DNA from: Ideonella sp.
Lineage (GTDB): Bacteria; Pseudomonadota; Gammaproteobacteria; Burkholderiales; Burkholderiaceae_C
Direction of reading: 5' to 3'
Length of the DNA: 64,000 bases
Assembly: GCA_015075545.1 (NCBI GenBank)
Contig: JABTUC010000003.1
Location: 372,001-436,000 of the forward strand
This document shows positions 33,801 to 41,371 of this stretch, piece by piece. The notes under the pieces are model-generated. The model made no database searches. It was not told where the DNA came from and was given only the letters and a program-made list of their open reading frames with translations. The translations under genes were made by a program, and so were the position numbers. How positions within the stretch are numbered: position 1 is the stretch's first letter; each line of letters opens with the position of its first letter.

Positions 33801-34031
33801 GTAGTCCAGGTTGTCCAGCCCCTTCATCTTCTGCTCGATGACCTGGGTGACGCTGTCTTCGAGCGTCTTGGCCGAGGCGCCTGGGTAGCTGGCGCTGATG
33901 GTGACGACGGGCGCGGCAATGGCCGGGTACTGCGCGATCGGCAGGGTCCTGATCGCCAGCACGCCGGCGAGCATCACGACGATGGCGAGCACCCAGGCGA
34001 ACACCGGGCGGTCGATGAAATGGCGGGCCAT
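30855..34031 (-). CDS. RND multidrug efflux pump, HAE1 (AcrB/MexB) family
   Basis: 1058 aa, 12 transmembrane helices with two large periplasmic loops. Proton-relay residues are visible: the Asp pair in [18 protein letters not shown] (TM4) and Lys in [16 protein letters not shown] (TM10). N-terminus [16 protein letters not shown] and GFLPDEDQG are classic. It exports drugs or other hydrophobic compounds from the periplasm using proton influx, with the adaptor and channel of this operon. 47 bp after the adaptor gene. Confidence 0.97.
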   Translation of the reverse strand: MARHFIDRPVFAWVLAIVVMLAGVLAIRTLPIAQYPAIAAPVVTISASYPGASAKTLEDSVTQVIEQKMKGLDNLDYMSSTSDSSGGAFITLTFKNGTDPDTAQVQVQNKLALATPLLPQEVQAQGLSVNKTASSFLAVVAFISEDGSMGDADLADYVAANVQEPLSRVEGVGDTQLFGSQYAMRIWLDPNRLLAYKLTALDVKAAIQSKNVQVSAGQLGALPAVPGQQLNATVTAQTRLKTAEEFRDIVLRTAGDGSMVRLGDVARVELGSENYGATARYNGRPATGLAIKLATGANALDTIRGVQSKLDELAAYYPTGMKAQVPYDTTPFVRLSIEEVVKTLVEAVLLVFLVMYLFLQNFRATLIPTIAVPVVLLGTFGVLAGFGYSINTLTMFAMVLAIGLLVDDAIVVVENVERVMRDEGLSPKEATRKSMGQISGALVGVALVLSAVFVPMAFFGGSVGVIYRQFSITIVSAMVLSVLVAMVLTPALCATLLEPIAQGGHGHGDGPLGRFFGRFNHWFDRATQRYEGGVRHVLARGGRYFAVYAVLGVAMAWGFMKIPAGFLPDEDQGVLFTMVQLPAGATQSRTLEALAQVEQHFLSEEKDNVESILTVAGFSFAGSGQNMALGFVKLKPWNERTAAGQKAAAVAGRAMQALAKVRDASIFTVTPPAVSELGNASGFDLMLQDRANLGHEALMQARNQLLGMAANEPGLVGVRPNGQADTPQLELDIDEHKAGALGVSLADIHANLAAAWGSSYVNDFIDKGRVKKVFLQADAPFRMLPQDIDRWYVKNSAGEMVSFASFASARWTSGSPRLERYNGVPSMQIQGMAMPGKASSGEAMDTMERLASQLPAGIGFEWTGVSRQERSSGSQAPLLYAVSILVVFLCLAALYESWSIPAAVLLAVPLGVLGCVVAAMLGWHMNDVYFQVGLLTTVGLAAKNAILIVEFAKDLHAQGMGLVQSAVEAARLRLRPILMTSLAFILGVLPMALGSGAGAGAQNALGHVVIGGMTSATVLAIFLVPLFFVGVLESAEWRRGSSAATTPAALPAVAAQEP

Positions 34032-34078
34032 GGGGTCCTCGGGCTGTCTGTACTTTGAGCTGCGGTGGCGGCGGGCCT

Positions 34079-35323
34079 TCAGCGGCCCGCGGGTGCGGTT
34101 TGCGCCAGCTGCTGCGGCGCCGACGCTGCGGCCTGCGGCGCCCAGGGCACGGCGTTCACCGCCACGCCGGGGCGGGCGTTCTGCAGCCCTTCGACCACCA
34201 CGCGGTCGCCGGCGGCCAGGCCGTCGGTGACCAGCCAGCGGTCACCCACCGCGCGTTCGGCAACCAGCGTTCGCAGCTGCAGCTTGCCGTCGGCACCCAC
34301 CACGTAGGCGACGGGCTTGCCGGTGGCGTCGCGTTGCACGCCGCGCTGCGGCACCAGCAGCGCGCCGGCCTTCACGCCCTCCTCGATGACGGCGCGCACG
34401 TACATGCCGGGCAGCAGCTCGCCCTTGGGGTTGGGGAACACGGCGCGCAGCGTCACGGCGCCGGTCGACGGGTCGACGGTGGACTCCGAGAACTGCAGCT
34501 TGCCCGGCAGCGCGTAGGTGCTGCCGTCTTCGAGCTCGAGCTTCACCTTCGCTGCCGCGCCGTTGCTGCTGCGTTCGAGCTGGCCGGCTTCGAGCGCGCG
34601 CCTGAGCTGCAGCATCGTGGTGCTGGGCTGGGTGACGTCGACATAGATCGGGTCGAGCTGCTGCACGGTGGCCAGTGCGCCCGCCTGCGATGCAGTGACC
34701 AGCGCACCGGGCGTGACCGACGAGCGGCCGATGCGCCCCGAGATCGGTGAGCTGATGCGCGTGTGGCCGAGGTTGATGCGGTCGGCTTCGAGCGCGGCGC
34801 GCGCGGCGGCGACCTCGGCCTCGGCCTGCTTGAGCGCGGCGGCAGCGTCGTCGTGGTCCTGCCGGCTGATGGCGTGGATGGCCACCAGCTCCTGGTAGCG
34901 CTCGGCCTTGGCGCGCACCGCAACCAGGTTGGCCTCGGCCTTGGCCAACGCGGCCTGCGCGCTGCCGTAGGCGGCCCGGTAGCTGGCCGGTTCGATCTGG
35001 TAGAGCACGTCGCCGGCCTTCACGTCGCTGCCCTCGCGGAACAGCCGCGCCTTGATGAGGCCGCCCACCTGCGGGCGCACCTCGGCGATCTGGTAGGGCG
35101 CGGTGCGGCCGGGCAGTTCGGCGTCGAGCGCCACCCGCTGCGCCTGCACCGCTACCACGCCCACCGTGGGCGCGGCCGGCGGCTGCACGCCGAGGGCTGA
35201 GGGAGCCTGGCCGCACGCGGCCAGCACCCAGGCGGCAGCGGTTGCCGCAACGAGCGCCAGGCGCGGCGCAGCGAGCGCGACGCGCGCGGCGGCAAGCGGG
35301 GGGTTGGCTGGGCTGGAAGACAT
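34079..35323 (-). CDS. RND efflux periplasmic adaptor (AcrA/MexA family)
   Basis: 414 aa. ATG 35323 is chosen over the upstream ATG 35341 because AGGAG sits eight bases before it. Signal peptide with lipobox VLAACGQ. Barrel-sandwich halves ([40 protein letters not shown]) flank a coiled-coil hairpin, with the membrane-proximal domain at the end. Links the pump to the outer-membrane channel. First gene of the operon, under a promoter overlapped by a candidate TetR operator. Confidence 0.95.
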   Translation of the reverse strand: MSSSPANPPLAAARVALAAPRLALVAATAAAWVLAACGQAPSALGVQPPAAPTVGVVAVQAQRVALDAELPGRTAPYQIAEVRPQVGGLIKARLFREGSDVKAGDVLYQIEPASYRAAYGSAQAALAKAEANLVAVRAKAERYQELVAIHAISRQDHDDAAAALKQAEAEVAAARAALEADRINLGHTRISSPISGRIGRSSVTPGALVTASQAGALATVQQLDPIYVDVTQPSTTMLQLRRALEAGQLERSSNGAAAKVKLELEDGSTYALPGKLQFSESTVDPSTGAVTLRAVFPNPKGELLPGMYVRAVIEEGVKAGALLVPQRGVQRDATGKPVAYVVGADGKLQLRTLVAERAVGDRWLVTDGLAAGDRVVVEGLQNARPGVAVNAVPWAPQAAASAPQQLAQTAPAGR

Positions 35324-35341
35324 CCTTGACTCCTGATGCAT

Positions 35342-35358
35342 AACTGTACTGTACGGTT
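35342..35358. promoter_or_regulatory. Candidate operator for the divergent TetR repressor
   Basis: AACTGTACTGTACGGTT reads as a near-perfect 17-bp palindrome (one mismatched pair around a central T). It lies just downstream of the -10 of the efflux promoter, where a bound repressor would block transcription start. Confidence 0.6.
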
Positions 35359-35360
35359 CT

Positions 35361-35390
35361 ATTATGTGCTTGACCGCTTAGGCTTGTCAA
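35361..35390 (-). promoter_or_regulatory. Promoter of the efflux operon
   Basis: On the minus strand TTGACA (35390-35385), 18-base spacer, CATAAT (35366-35361). Strong sigma-70 match for a high-GC genome. It overlaps the divergent promoter of the TetR gene. Confidence 0.62.
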
Positions 35391-35398
35391 TCAATAAT
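35370..35398 (+). promoter_or_regulatory. Promoter of the efflux TetR regulator
   Basis: TTGACC (35370-35375), 17-base spacer, AATAAT (35393-35398). Transcription would begin about 25 bases before the GTG start. Overlaps the efflux promoter face to face. Confidence 0.58.
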
Positions 35399-35428
35399 GA
35401 ACTCACAAGTTCAGTAAAGGAGTCTGAA

Positions 35429-36046
35429 GTGCGGGTGCGTACCGAAGCCAAGCGCGAGGCCATCCTCGACACCGCGGCCCAGGTGTTTATGGAGCTGGGC
35501 TACGGACGCACGTCGATGTCGGAGATCGCCGCGCGCCTGGGCGGCTCGAAGGCCACGCTGTACAGCTACTTCCCGTCGAAGGAGCAGCTGTTCTTCGAGG
35601 TCGTGCAATTCAAGGTGGGCGCAGAGGTGGGGCCTGCGTTCCAGGAGCTGCCTTCATTGGTTCAAGAAGACCCGCGCGCCTTGCTCACGCGCCTGGGCGA
35701 GCGGCTGCTGGCGGCGATCACCGCGCCCGAGGCGATCGCGGTGCGCCGCATGGTGATTGCCGAAGCGTTGAAGTCCGACATCGGCCGCCAGTTCTGGACA
35801 CATGGGCCGCAACAGGTGCTGGATTCGGTGGCGGCCTACCTGGCCGGGGCCACGCAGGCCGGACGCCTCGAGGTGAAGAATCCGCCGGCGGCAGCCCAGC
35901 ACGTCCTCGCGCTGTTCGGCTCCGAGATCGACTGGCGCTGGACCTTCGGCGTGCAGAACACCTTCACGCGGGCGCAGCTCAAGCAGGCGGTGGCCCGGGC
36001 GGTGGACGTGATCATGGCCGCCTACGGCCCGCGCCGCGGCGCCTGA
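35429..36046 (+). CDS. TetR/AcrR-family repressor of the efflux operon
   Basis: 205 aa from GTG 35429, preceded by AAAGGAG. An in-frame ATG at 35336 would put the promoter inside the gene, so I reject it. Helix-turn-helix EAILDTAAQVFMELGYGRTS and MSEIAARLGGSKATLYSYFP; the C-terminal domain (FGVQNTFTRAQLKQAV) is of the AcrR C-terminal type. It should bind the palindrome at 35342 and be released by pump substrates. Confidence 0.92.
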   Translation: MRVRTEAKREAILDTAAQVFMELGYGRTSMSEIAARLGGSKATLYSYFPSKEQLFFEVVQFKVGAEVGPAFQELPSLVQEDPRALLTRLGERLLAAITAPEAIAVRRMVIAEALKSDIGRQFWTHGPQQVLDSVAAYLAGATQAGRLEVKNPPAAAQHVLALFGSEIDWRWTFGVQNTFTRAQLKQAVARAVDVIMAAYGPRRGA

Positions 36047-36052
36047 GGACGG

Positions 36053-36811
36053 CTACGCGCGCAGCGCCTTCAGCAACTCCTGCGAGCCCGCGCTGAGAAG
36101 ACGAGCGTCCGAGCCGAGCGTCACGAAGTCGAAGCCGAGCGCGATGCGCGCGCGCGCCACCGCCGGCACGCCGTTGTGCACGCCGGCGCGTACGCCGTGC
36201 GCCTTGGCGCGCTTGACGATGTGCTCGATCGCCTGCGCGGTGGGCGGGTCGACGTCGTCGAACACCGGGCGGCAGCCGAGCGCCAGCGAGAGATCCGACG
36301 GGCCGATGTAGATGGCGTCGAGCCCTTCGACCGACAGGATCGAGTCGAGGTTGTCGAGCGCCTGCTTGGTCTCGATCATCGCGAACGCGACGATGGTGTC
36401 GTTGGCCTTGCTCGGATAGTCGGCGCCGCCGTAGAGGTTGGCGCGCACCGGCCCGAAGCTGCGGCTGCCCTTGGGCGCGTAGTGGGTGTACGACACCAGG
36501 CGCTGCGCGTCCTCGCGCGTGTTGACCATCGGGCAGATGACGCCGTAGGCGCCGGCGTCGAGGCTCTTCATGATGATGCCCGGCTCGAGCCAAGGCACGC
36601 GAACGATCGGCACCGTCGGCGTCGTGCTGATCGCCTGCAGCATCGTCACCATCTGCGCGTAGTCGATCACGCCGTGCTGCATGTCGATGGTCAGCGTGTC
36701 CCAGCCCTGGTGCGCCATCACTTCGGCGCTGAAGCTGCTGGGGATCGCGAGCCAGCCGTTGACGGCGGGCTTGTTCTGTTGCCACAGCGTGCGCAGACGG
36801 TTTTCTCTCAC
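36053..36811 (-). CDS. HpcH/HpaI aldolase family protein
   Basis: 252 aa from GTG 36811, with GAGGAG eight bases upstream. Family marks: LTIDMQHGVIDYAQMVTML, VRVPWLEPGIIMKSLDAGAY, FAMIETKQALDN (metal-binding Glu) and YIGPSDLSLALG. Class II pyruvate-type aldolases of this kind cleave 4-hydroxy-2-oxo acids or 2-dehydro-3-deoxyglucarate. The 2-hydroxyacid dehydrogenase upstream, the lactonase and the glycerate kinase nearby suggest sugar-acid catabolism via tartronate semialdehyde/glycerate (inference). Part of its 3' half is duplicated at 29233-29342. Confidence 0.92.
   Translation of the reverse strand: MRENRLRTLWQQNKPAVNGWLAIPSSFSAEVMAHQGWDTLTIDMQHGVIDYAQMVTMLQAISTTPTVPIVRVPWLEPGIIMKSLDAGAYGVICPMVNTREDAQRLVSYTHYAPKGSRSFGPVRANLYGGADYPSKANDTIVAFAMIETKQALDNLDSILSVEGLDAIYIGPSDLSLALGCRPVFDDVDPPTAQAIEHIVKRAKAHGVRAGVHNGVPAVARARIALGFDFVTLGSDARLLSAGSQELLKALRA
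36129..36238. repeat. Direct repeat, copy 2 (within the aldolase gene)
   Basis: 110 bp, 93% identical to 29233-29342 and in the same orientation. The pair brackets the complete efflux operon and its repressor, about 6.9 kb from start to start. Confidence 0.85.
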
Positions 36812-36944
36812 GTTGTTCTCCTCATACTGCTCTACATGATCGGTCCGGCGCCGGGCCGCCCGAAGCCGGACCAGCCCCACGGGCCAGGGAGGGCCCGTTC
36901 CGTGCCCAGGGGCAGCGCAGGCGCGCAGCGACAAGCGTGGGGGC

Positions 36945-37880
36945 TCACAGTCCTGCCTGACTGATCGGCTTGCCGGTGTCGAAGAAAGACTTCAGGTTGT
37001 CGAACACGCGCTGCGCCATCGCCGCGCGCGTCTCGACAGTGGCGCTGCCGATGTGCGGCACCAGCACCACGTTGTCGAGCGCCATCAGCTCGGGGGGCAC
37101 CTGCGGCTCGCGCTCGAACACGTCGAGCGCGGCGCCGGCGATGCGCCGGCCTTGCAGCGCGCGCACCAGCGCCGGCTCGTCGACCACCGAGCCGCGCGCC
37201 ACGTTGACCAGGTAGCCCTTCGGGCCCAGCGCGTCGAGCACCGCCTCGCTGATCAGATGGCGCGTCGCCGCGCCGCCGGGAACGATGACCAGCAGAAAAT
37301 CGCACCAGCGCGCCAGCTCGACCAGCGACGGCTCGTGCGGCATCGAGGTGTCGAGCACCGGCCGCCGGTTGTGATAGCGGATGTCCATGTCGAACGCCAG
37401 CGCGCGTTTGGCGACCTCGTGGCCGATGCGCCCGAGGCCGACGATGCCGAGCTTCTTGCCGCTGAACCGGCGCTGCAGCGGATACGGCCCTTGCGGCCAT
37501 TGGCCCGCGCGCAGGTAGCGCTCGGCGGCGCCGACGCCGCGCGCCACGTCGATCATCAGGCCGATCGCCAGGTCGGCGACGCAGTCGTTGAGCACGTCGG
37601 GCGTGTTGCCCACCGGGATGCCGCGACGTGCCGCGGCGTCGAGGTCGATGCCGTCGACGCCGACGCCGAAGCTCGAGATCACCCGCAGCGACGGCAGCGC
37701 GGCGATCAGCGCCGCGTCGGCGAAGCCGGCGGTGGCCAGGCCGACGAACTCGCCACCGCGCGCGGCCAGGAACGCCCTGGCATCGGGCTGGTCGGCCAGG
37801 CGATGCCAGTCGAAAGCCTCGGCGAGCTGCTGCTCAAGCGTGGGCATCAGCTTGCCGTACTGCAACACCTTGTGCTTCAT
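36945..37880 (-). CDS. D-isomer-specific 2-hydroxyacid dehydrogenase (hydroxypyruvate/glyoxylate reductase type)
   Basis: 311 aa from ATG 37880, with GGGGAG upstream. Substrate loop SSFGVGVDGIDL, NAD(P) fold LGIVGLGRIGHEVAKRALAF, catalytic Arg in VNVARGSVVDEPAL, Glu in DVFEREPQVPPEL and His in LVPHIGSATVET. GRHPR-like reductases convert glyoxylate or hydroxypyruvate to glycolate or glycerate with NADPH. 133 bp upstream of the aldolase gene in the same direction and possibly cotranscribed. With the glycerate kinase it would feed glycerate into glycolysis. Confidence 0.92.
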   Translation of the reverse strand: MKHKVLQYGKLMPTLEQQLAEAFDWHRLADQPDARAFLAARGGEFVGLATAGFADAALIAALPSLRVISSFGVGVDGIDLDAAARRGIPVGNTPDVLNDCVADLAIGLMIDVARGVGAAERYLRAGQWPQGPYPLQRRFSGKKLGIVGLGRIGHEVAKRALAFDMDIRYHNRRPVLDTSMPHEPSLVELARWCDFLLVIVPGGAATRHLISEAVLDALGPKGYLVNVARGSVVDEPALVRALQGRRIAGAALDVFEREPQVPPELMALDNVVLVPHIGSATVETRAAMAQRVFDNLKSFFDTGKPISQAGL

Positions 37881-38036
37881 CGCATGGCACTCCCCGTTCA
37901 CTGCGCCGTCGCGCATTGTCGCCGCGGCGGCCGAGGCTGCAACGCGCTGCGCGCCCGATTCGCGGCTGGCCTATATTCGCGCGGGGCCCGGTGCCGCGGG
38001 CCCGCGGCGCGCCGCGGCGCGCAACCGAGGTCGCCG

Positions 38037-39032
38037 ATGCCCACACCGATCCATGCCCCGCCGTCCGGCAGCGAAGTCTGCGTCGCGTTCACGCCGAGTG
38101 CGCGCTACCCCGACCCGCTGGTCGAGGTGCTCGACGAGTCGTTCCTGAAGCTGCGCCTGTTCAGCGCCAGCGTCGAGCAGCTCGCCACCGGGCTGCGCTG
38201 GGCCGAGGGGCCGGTGTGGTTCGGCGACGGGCGCTACCTGCTGCTGTCGGACATTCCGAACGACCGCATCGTGCGCTGGGACGAGACCAGCGGCCTGACC
38301 AGCGTGTTCCGCGCGCCGTCGAACCACGCCAACGGCCACGCGCGCGACACCGCGGGGCGCCTGGTGAGCTGCGAGCACCGCAGCCGACGCGTCACGCGCA
38401 CCGAGTACGACGGCTCGATCACTGTGCTGGCCGAGCGCTGGCGAGGCTTGCGGCTGAACTCGCCCAACGACATCGTCTGCGCGCGCGACGGCAGCATCTG
38501 GTTCACCGACCCGCTGTTCGGCATCGCCGGCCACTGGGAGGGCACACCCGCGCAGAGCGAAACGCCGTGGGCGGTGTACCGCATCGATGCACGCAGCGGC
38601 GAGCTGCAGCGCGTGATCGACGACCTCGCCGCACCCAACGGGCTGGCGTTCTCGCCCGACGAGAAGACGCTCTACGTGGTCGAGAGCCGCGCCACGCCGC
38701 ATCGAAAGATCTGGGCGTACGACGTCGGCACCGGCGGCGCGCTGGCCAACAAGCGGCTGTTCGTCGACGCCGGCGGCCCCGGCGCCTACGACGGCATCAA
38801 GGTCGACGCCAGCGGCCACGTCTGGTGCGGCTTCGGCAGCAGCGACGGTACCCAGTTCGAGCGGCTCGACGGCGTGCGCGTCTACGACAGCACGGGCAAG
38901 GCGGTGGGGCACATCCACCTGCCCGAGCGCTGCGCCAACCTGTGCTTCGGTGGTGCGCACAACAACCGCCTGTTCATGGCGGCCAGCCACTCGCTGTACG
39001 CGCTTTACGTCAACACCACCGGCGCCGCCTGA
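38037..39032 (+). CDS. SMP-30/gluconolactonase/LRE-like hydrolase
   Basis: 331 aa. Beta-propeller protein with ATGLRWAEGPVWFGDGRYLL carrying the metal-binding Glu, LNSPNDIVCARDGSIWFTDP (Asn/Asp ligands), APNGLAFSPDEKTLYVVES and AYDGIKVDASGHVW. It hydrolyses a sugar-acid lactone, probably in the cytosol as no signal peptide is seen. Divergent from the hydroxyacid dehydrogenase gene, consistent with a sugar-acid pathway. Confidence 0.93.
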   Translation: MPTPIHAPPSGSEVCVAFTPSARYPDPLVEVLDESFLKLRLFSASVEQLATGLRWAEGPVWFGDGRYLLLSDIPNDRIVRWDETSGLTSVFRAPSNHANGHARDTAGRLVSCEHRSRRVTRTEYDGSITVLAERWRGLRLNSPNDIVCARDGSIWFTDPLFGIAGHWEGTPAQSETPWAVYRIDARSGELQRVIDDLAAPNGLAFSPDEKTLYVVESRATPHRKIWAYDVGTGGALANKRLFVDAGGPGAYDGIKVDASGHVWCGFGSSDGTQFERLDGVRVYDSTGKAVGHIHLPERCANLCFGGAHNNRLFMAASHSLYALYVNTTGAA

Positions 39033-39042
39033 GGCGAGCGCG

Positions 39043-40311
39043 TCAATCCGCCAGCGCCCACAGCAACCCGCCGAGGCCGAGGCCCACGCCGGTGGGCAGC
39101 GCCCAGCGCTCGATCTTCGACACCTGGCGGCCGACCACCACCTCCACCGGCACGGTGGCGTCTTCGAGCACGCGGTTGGTTACCGAGTCTTCGAGCATGC
39201 GCGTCAGCGAGTGCTTGCGCGCGGTGCCGATCACGATGTGGTGGCACTGCAGCCGCTGCGCGGCGCGGCAGATCTCCTGCGCGCGATCGCCCATGCACCA
39301 TTCGTCGGCGAACGGCACGCCTTCGCGTTGCAGCAGTTCGCGAGCGCCCGCCAGGGCCGCCTCGGCGCGCTCGCGGTGCCACTCGGTGCGGTCGCGCCGG
39401 CTGACGAAGCGCGCGATGTGGTGCGACAGCCGCGGCTGCACGTGCAGCAGGTGCAGCCGCAGGTCGTGGTCGCGCCGGTATTCGTCGATCGCGTGGCGCA
39501 ATGCGTTGAGGCTGTTGTCGGAACCGTCGATGGGCACCAGCACGTTGAGCATCGGAGTCTCCCCTGCGTCATTGGGCAAATCGTTGCGCGAGCGCGGCCG
39601 CTGCATCGCCTGCAGCCGCGCGCGGATGCGCGAGTCGAGCCGGCGGTGATGGTGCAAGAAGGCGACCACCAGCAGCAGCGGCACCAGCGCGTAAAGCAAC
39701 TGCGGCGCGGTCACCGAGGCCAGCGCCGCGCGCAGCATCGGCTCGTTGAGCATCATCGTCACCGCGGTCCACACCAGCACGCCCGAACCGAGGTACACCA
39801 CCGCCGGAAAGCGCTGCACCACCTTGAGCACCAGCGTGCTGCCCCACATCACGATCGGCACGCTGATCGCCAGCCCGAGCACCACCAGCAGCAGGCTGCC
39901 GTGCGCGGCACCGGCCACCGCCAGCACGTTGTCCAGGCCCATCAGCGCATCGGCGACGATCACCGTGCGCATCGCGCCCCAGAAGCCGGTGACCACCGGC
40001 GCGTGCGGCGAATCGTCGCCGTTGGGCTGCGACTCGTCGGGCTGCAGCAGTTTCCAGGCGATCCACACCAGCAGCGCGCCGCCCACCGCGAGCAGGCCGG
40101 GGATCTTCAGCAGCCACACCACCGCGGCGGTGAGCACCACGCGCACCGCCACCGCGCCGAGCGCGCCCCAGACGATGGCGCGGCGCTGCAGGTGCTTGGG
40201 CAACTGGCGCGCCGCCAGCGCGATGACGATCGCGTTGTCGCCCGCCAGCACGATGTCGATCACCACGATGGCCATCAGGGCCGACAGGAACTGGCCGGGC
40301 TCCAAGTGCAC
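39043..40311 (-). CDS. TerC/YjbE membrane protein fused to a universal stress protein domain
   Basis: 422 aa. Residues ~1-230: TerC-type integral membrane protein with the two acidic motifs VVIDIVLAGDNAIVIALAAR and IVADALMGLDNVLAVAG, linked in other members to metal-ion (Mn, tellurite) handling. Residues ~258-400: UspA domain (MLNVLVPIDGSDNSLNALRH; HIVIGTARKHSLTRMLEDSV). A final hydrophobic helix (GVGLGLGGLLWA) ends the chain. Fusion oddity: the UspA segment begins with ATG 39552 preceded by GGGGAG at ideal spacing, as if it had been a separate gene. Either a real fusion with optional internal translation or loss of a stop or frame between two genes. Confidence 0.86.
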   Translation of the reverse strand: MHLEPGQFLSALMAIVVIDIVLAGDNAIVIALAARQLPKHLQRRAIVWGALGAVAVRVVLTAAVVWLLKIPGLLAVGGALLVWIAWKLLQPDESQPNGDDSPHAPVVTGFWGAMRTVIVADALMGLDNVLAVAGAAHGSLLLVVLGLAISVPIVMWGSTLVLKVVQRFPAVVYLGSGVLVWTAVTMMLNEPMLRAALASVTAPQLLYALVPLLLVVAFLHHHRRLDSRIRARLQAMQRPRSRNDLPNDAGETPMLNVLVPIDGSDNSLNALRHAIDEYRRDHDLRLHLLHVQPRLSHHIARFVSRRDRTEWHRERAEAALAGARELLQREGVPFADEWCMGDRAQEICRAAQRLQCHHIVIGTARKHSLTRMLEDSVTNRVLEDATVPVEVVVGRQVSKIERWALPTGVGLGLGGLLWALAD

Positions 40312-40364
40312 CTCTCCGTCGTTTCAGAGTCGCTGCCGGCGATTGTGGGGCACCGCCGGGGCGC

Positions 40365-40496
40365 GCGGCGGCTGCGTTTCGCGAACGCTGCCGTCGAGTT
40401 CGGCAAAGACTGCCGTCGCGTTCGGCGAAGGCTGCTGGTGCGCATCGCGAAGGCTGCTGTCGCGTCTTGCGAAGGCGGCATTCGTCCGCGGCGGCG
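40365..40496. repeat. 22-bp imperfect tandem repeat array
   Basis: Six consecutive 22-base units (starts 40365, 40387, 40409, 40431, 40453, 40475). Best-conserved form: GCTGCCGTCGCGTTCGGCGA followed by AG. The middle four are clearest and the outer two are degenerate. It lies 54-185 bp upstream of the TerC-UspA start. The period equals about two helical turns and is not a multiple of three. Confidence 0.68.
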
Positions 40497-40586
40497 CCCA
40501 TCGCGAGGCGCCGTCGCGGGCCGCCATCGCAAGTCGCAATAGCGGCCGCGTGCACGCCGCGGCATTCGGTGGTAGAAACGAGCCCG

Positions 40587-40606
40587 TGCCGGCCGCAAGG
40601 CCGGCA
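40587..40606. other. Hairpin with GCAA tetraloop in intergenic region
   Basis: TGCCGGCC-GCAA-GGCCGGCA, perfect 8-base stem. It lies in the 519-bp gap (40312-40830) between the TerC-UspA and LysR-type genes. No T-run follows. Apart from this and the 22-bp array, I see nothing in that gap. Confidence 0.45.
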
Positions 40607-40830
40607 TGAGTCGCAAAGCGGGAGTAGTTCCGGCGCCGCATCCGCGGCGCTGCCGGCGCACCGTCAGTTCGAGCCCTCACCAGGCTCCGGTGTCCGAGCA
40701 CTCGTCCATCGAGTCGCCGAACGAGACCTTTGCCACGGTCAGTGGCATCGGTCCGGTACGCGCGCGCACCGTCGAGCCACACAACAGGCGCCGCCGCGAG
40801 CGGTCGGCGTCGCGACGAAAGGGGACGACG

Positions 40831-41181
40831 ATGGAAAACAGACGACTGCGACGCTACCTGCGGCACGGCATGCTGCCGCAACTGGCCGCCTTCGATGCCG
40901 TGATGCGCCTGGGCTCGGTGACCCAAGCCTCGGCCGCGCTGCACATGGCGCAGCCCACGGTGTCGGGCCACCTGCGCAAGCTGTCCGACGCGGTGGGGGT
41001 GCCGCTGTTTCGCTGCGACGGCCGGCGCATGCTGCCCACCGCGCCGGCGCGTGCGCTGCACGAAGGCGCGCTTGGGGTGTTCGCCGCGCTGCACGACCTC
41101 GACTGCGCGCTCGAGCCGCTGCGCAGCGCGCCGTCGGCGGCACGCACGGCAGCCGTCGGCGCGCAGCCTATGGCTGCCTGA
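40831..41181 (+). CDS. LysR-type DNA-binding protein lacking the effector domain
   Basis: 116 aa from ATG 40831 with GGGGACG upstream. The N-terminal winged helix-turn-helix is complete (LPQLAAFDAVMRLGSVTQAS then AALHMAQPTVSGHLRKLSDA), with the usual dimerisation helix start, but the ~200-aa substrate-binding domain is absent. The stop lies 13 bp before the left repeat of the IS110 element. It could be a stand-alone DNA-binding protein or the remnant of a full regulator. No continuation is seen beyond the IS. Confidence 0.75.
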   Translation: MENRRLRRYLRHGMLPQLAAFDAVMRLGSVTQASAALHMAQPTVSGHLRKLSDAVGVPLFRCDGRRMLPTAPARALHEGALGVFAALHDLDCALEPLRSAPSAARTAAVGAQPMAA

Positions 41182-41194
41182 GGCGCCGGCGTCA

Positions 41195-41247
41195 GAAGCT
41201 GTGAATGGACCCGGCGCGTCCGAGCGGGGCGCCCAAACGGGCCCAAT
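41195..41247 (+). repeat. Left inverted repeat of the IS region
   Basis: 53 bases whose reverse complement matches 42811-42863 at 43 positions (81%). The outer 11 bases (GAAGCTGTGAA) and the inner TGGGCCCGTTTGGGCGCC are exact. Confidence 0.8.
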
Positions 41248-41371
41248 CTAGACATGATGGTCGCCTGGCGCCCCAGCGCGAGGTGGCCGGCTCCTGCGAA
41301 CGTAGGTTGCACGCGAGGTGCCGAGCTACATGCTGAGGGCGCAGCCCAACAGCCACTGTAGGAGACCGGCC

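Noticed and set aside
35336-35428. Upstream ATG 35336 as start of the efflux repressor
   Set aside because: It would place the operator and both promoters inside the gene; GTG 35429 has a proper RBS and starts at the conserved domain.
40365-40496. 22-bp repeats as a CRISPR array
   Set aside because: Units are contiguous with no spacers, are imperfect, and no cas genes are nearby.
40365-40496. 22-bp repeats as iterons of a replication origin
   Set aside because: No rep, dnaA-box cluster or partition genes; the context is chromosomal.
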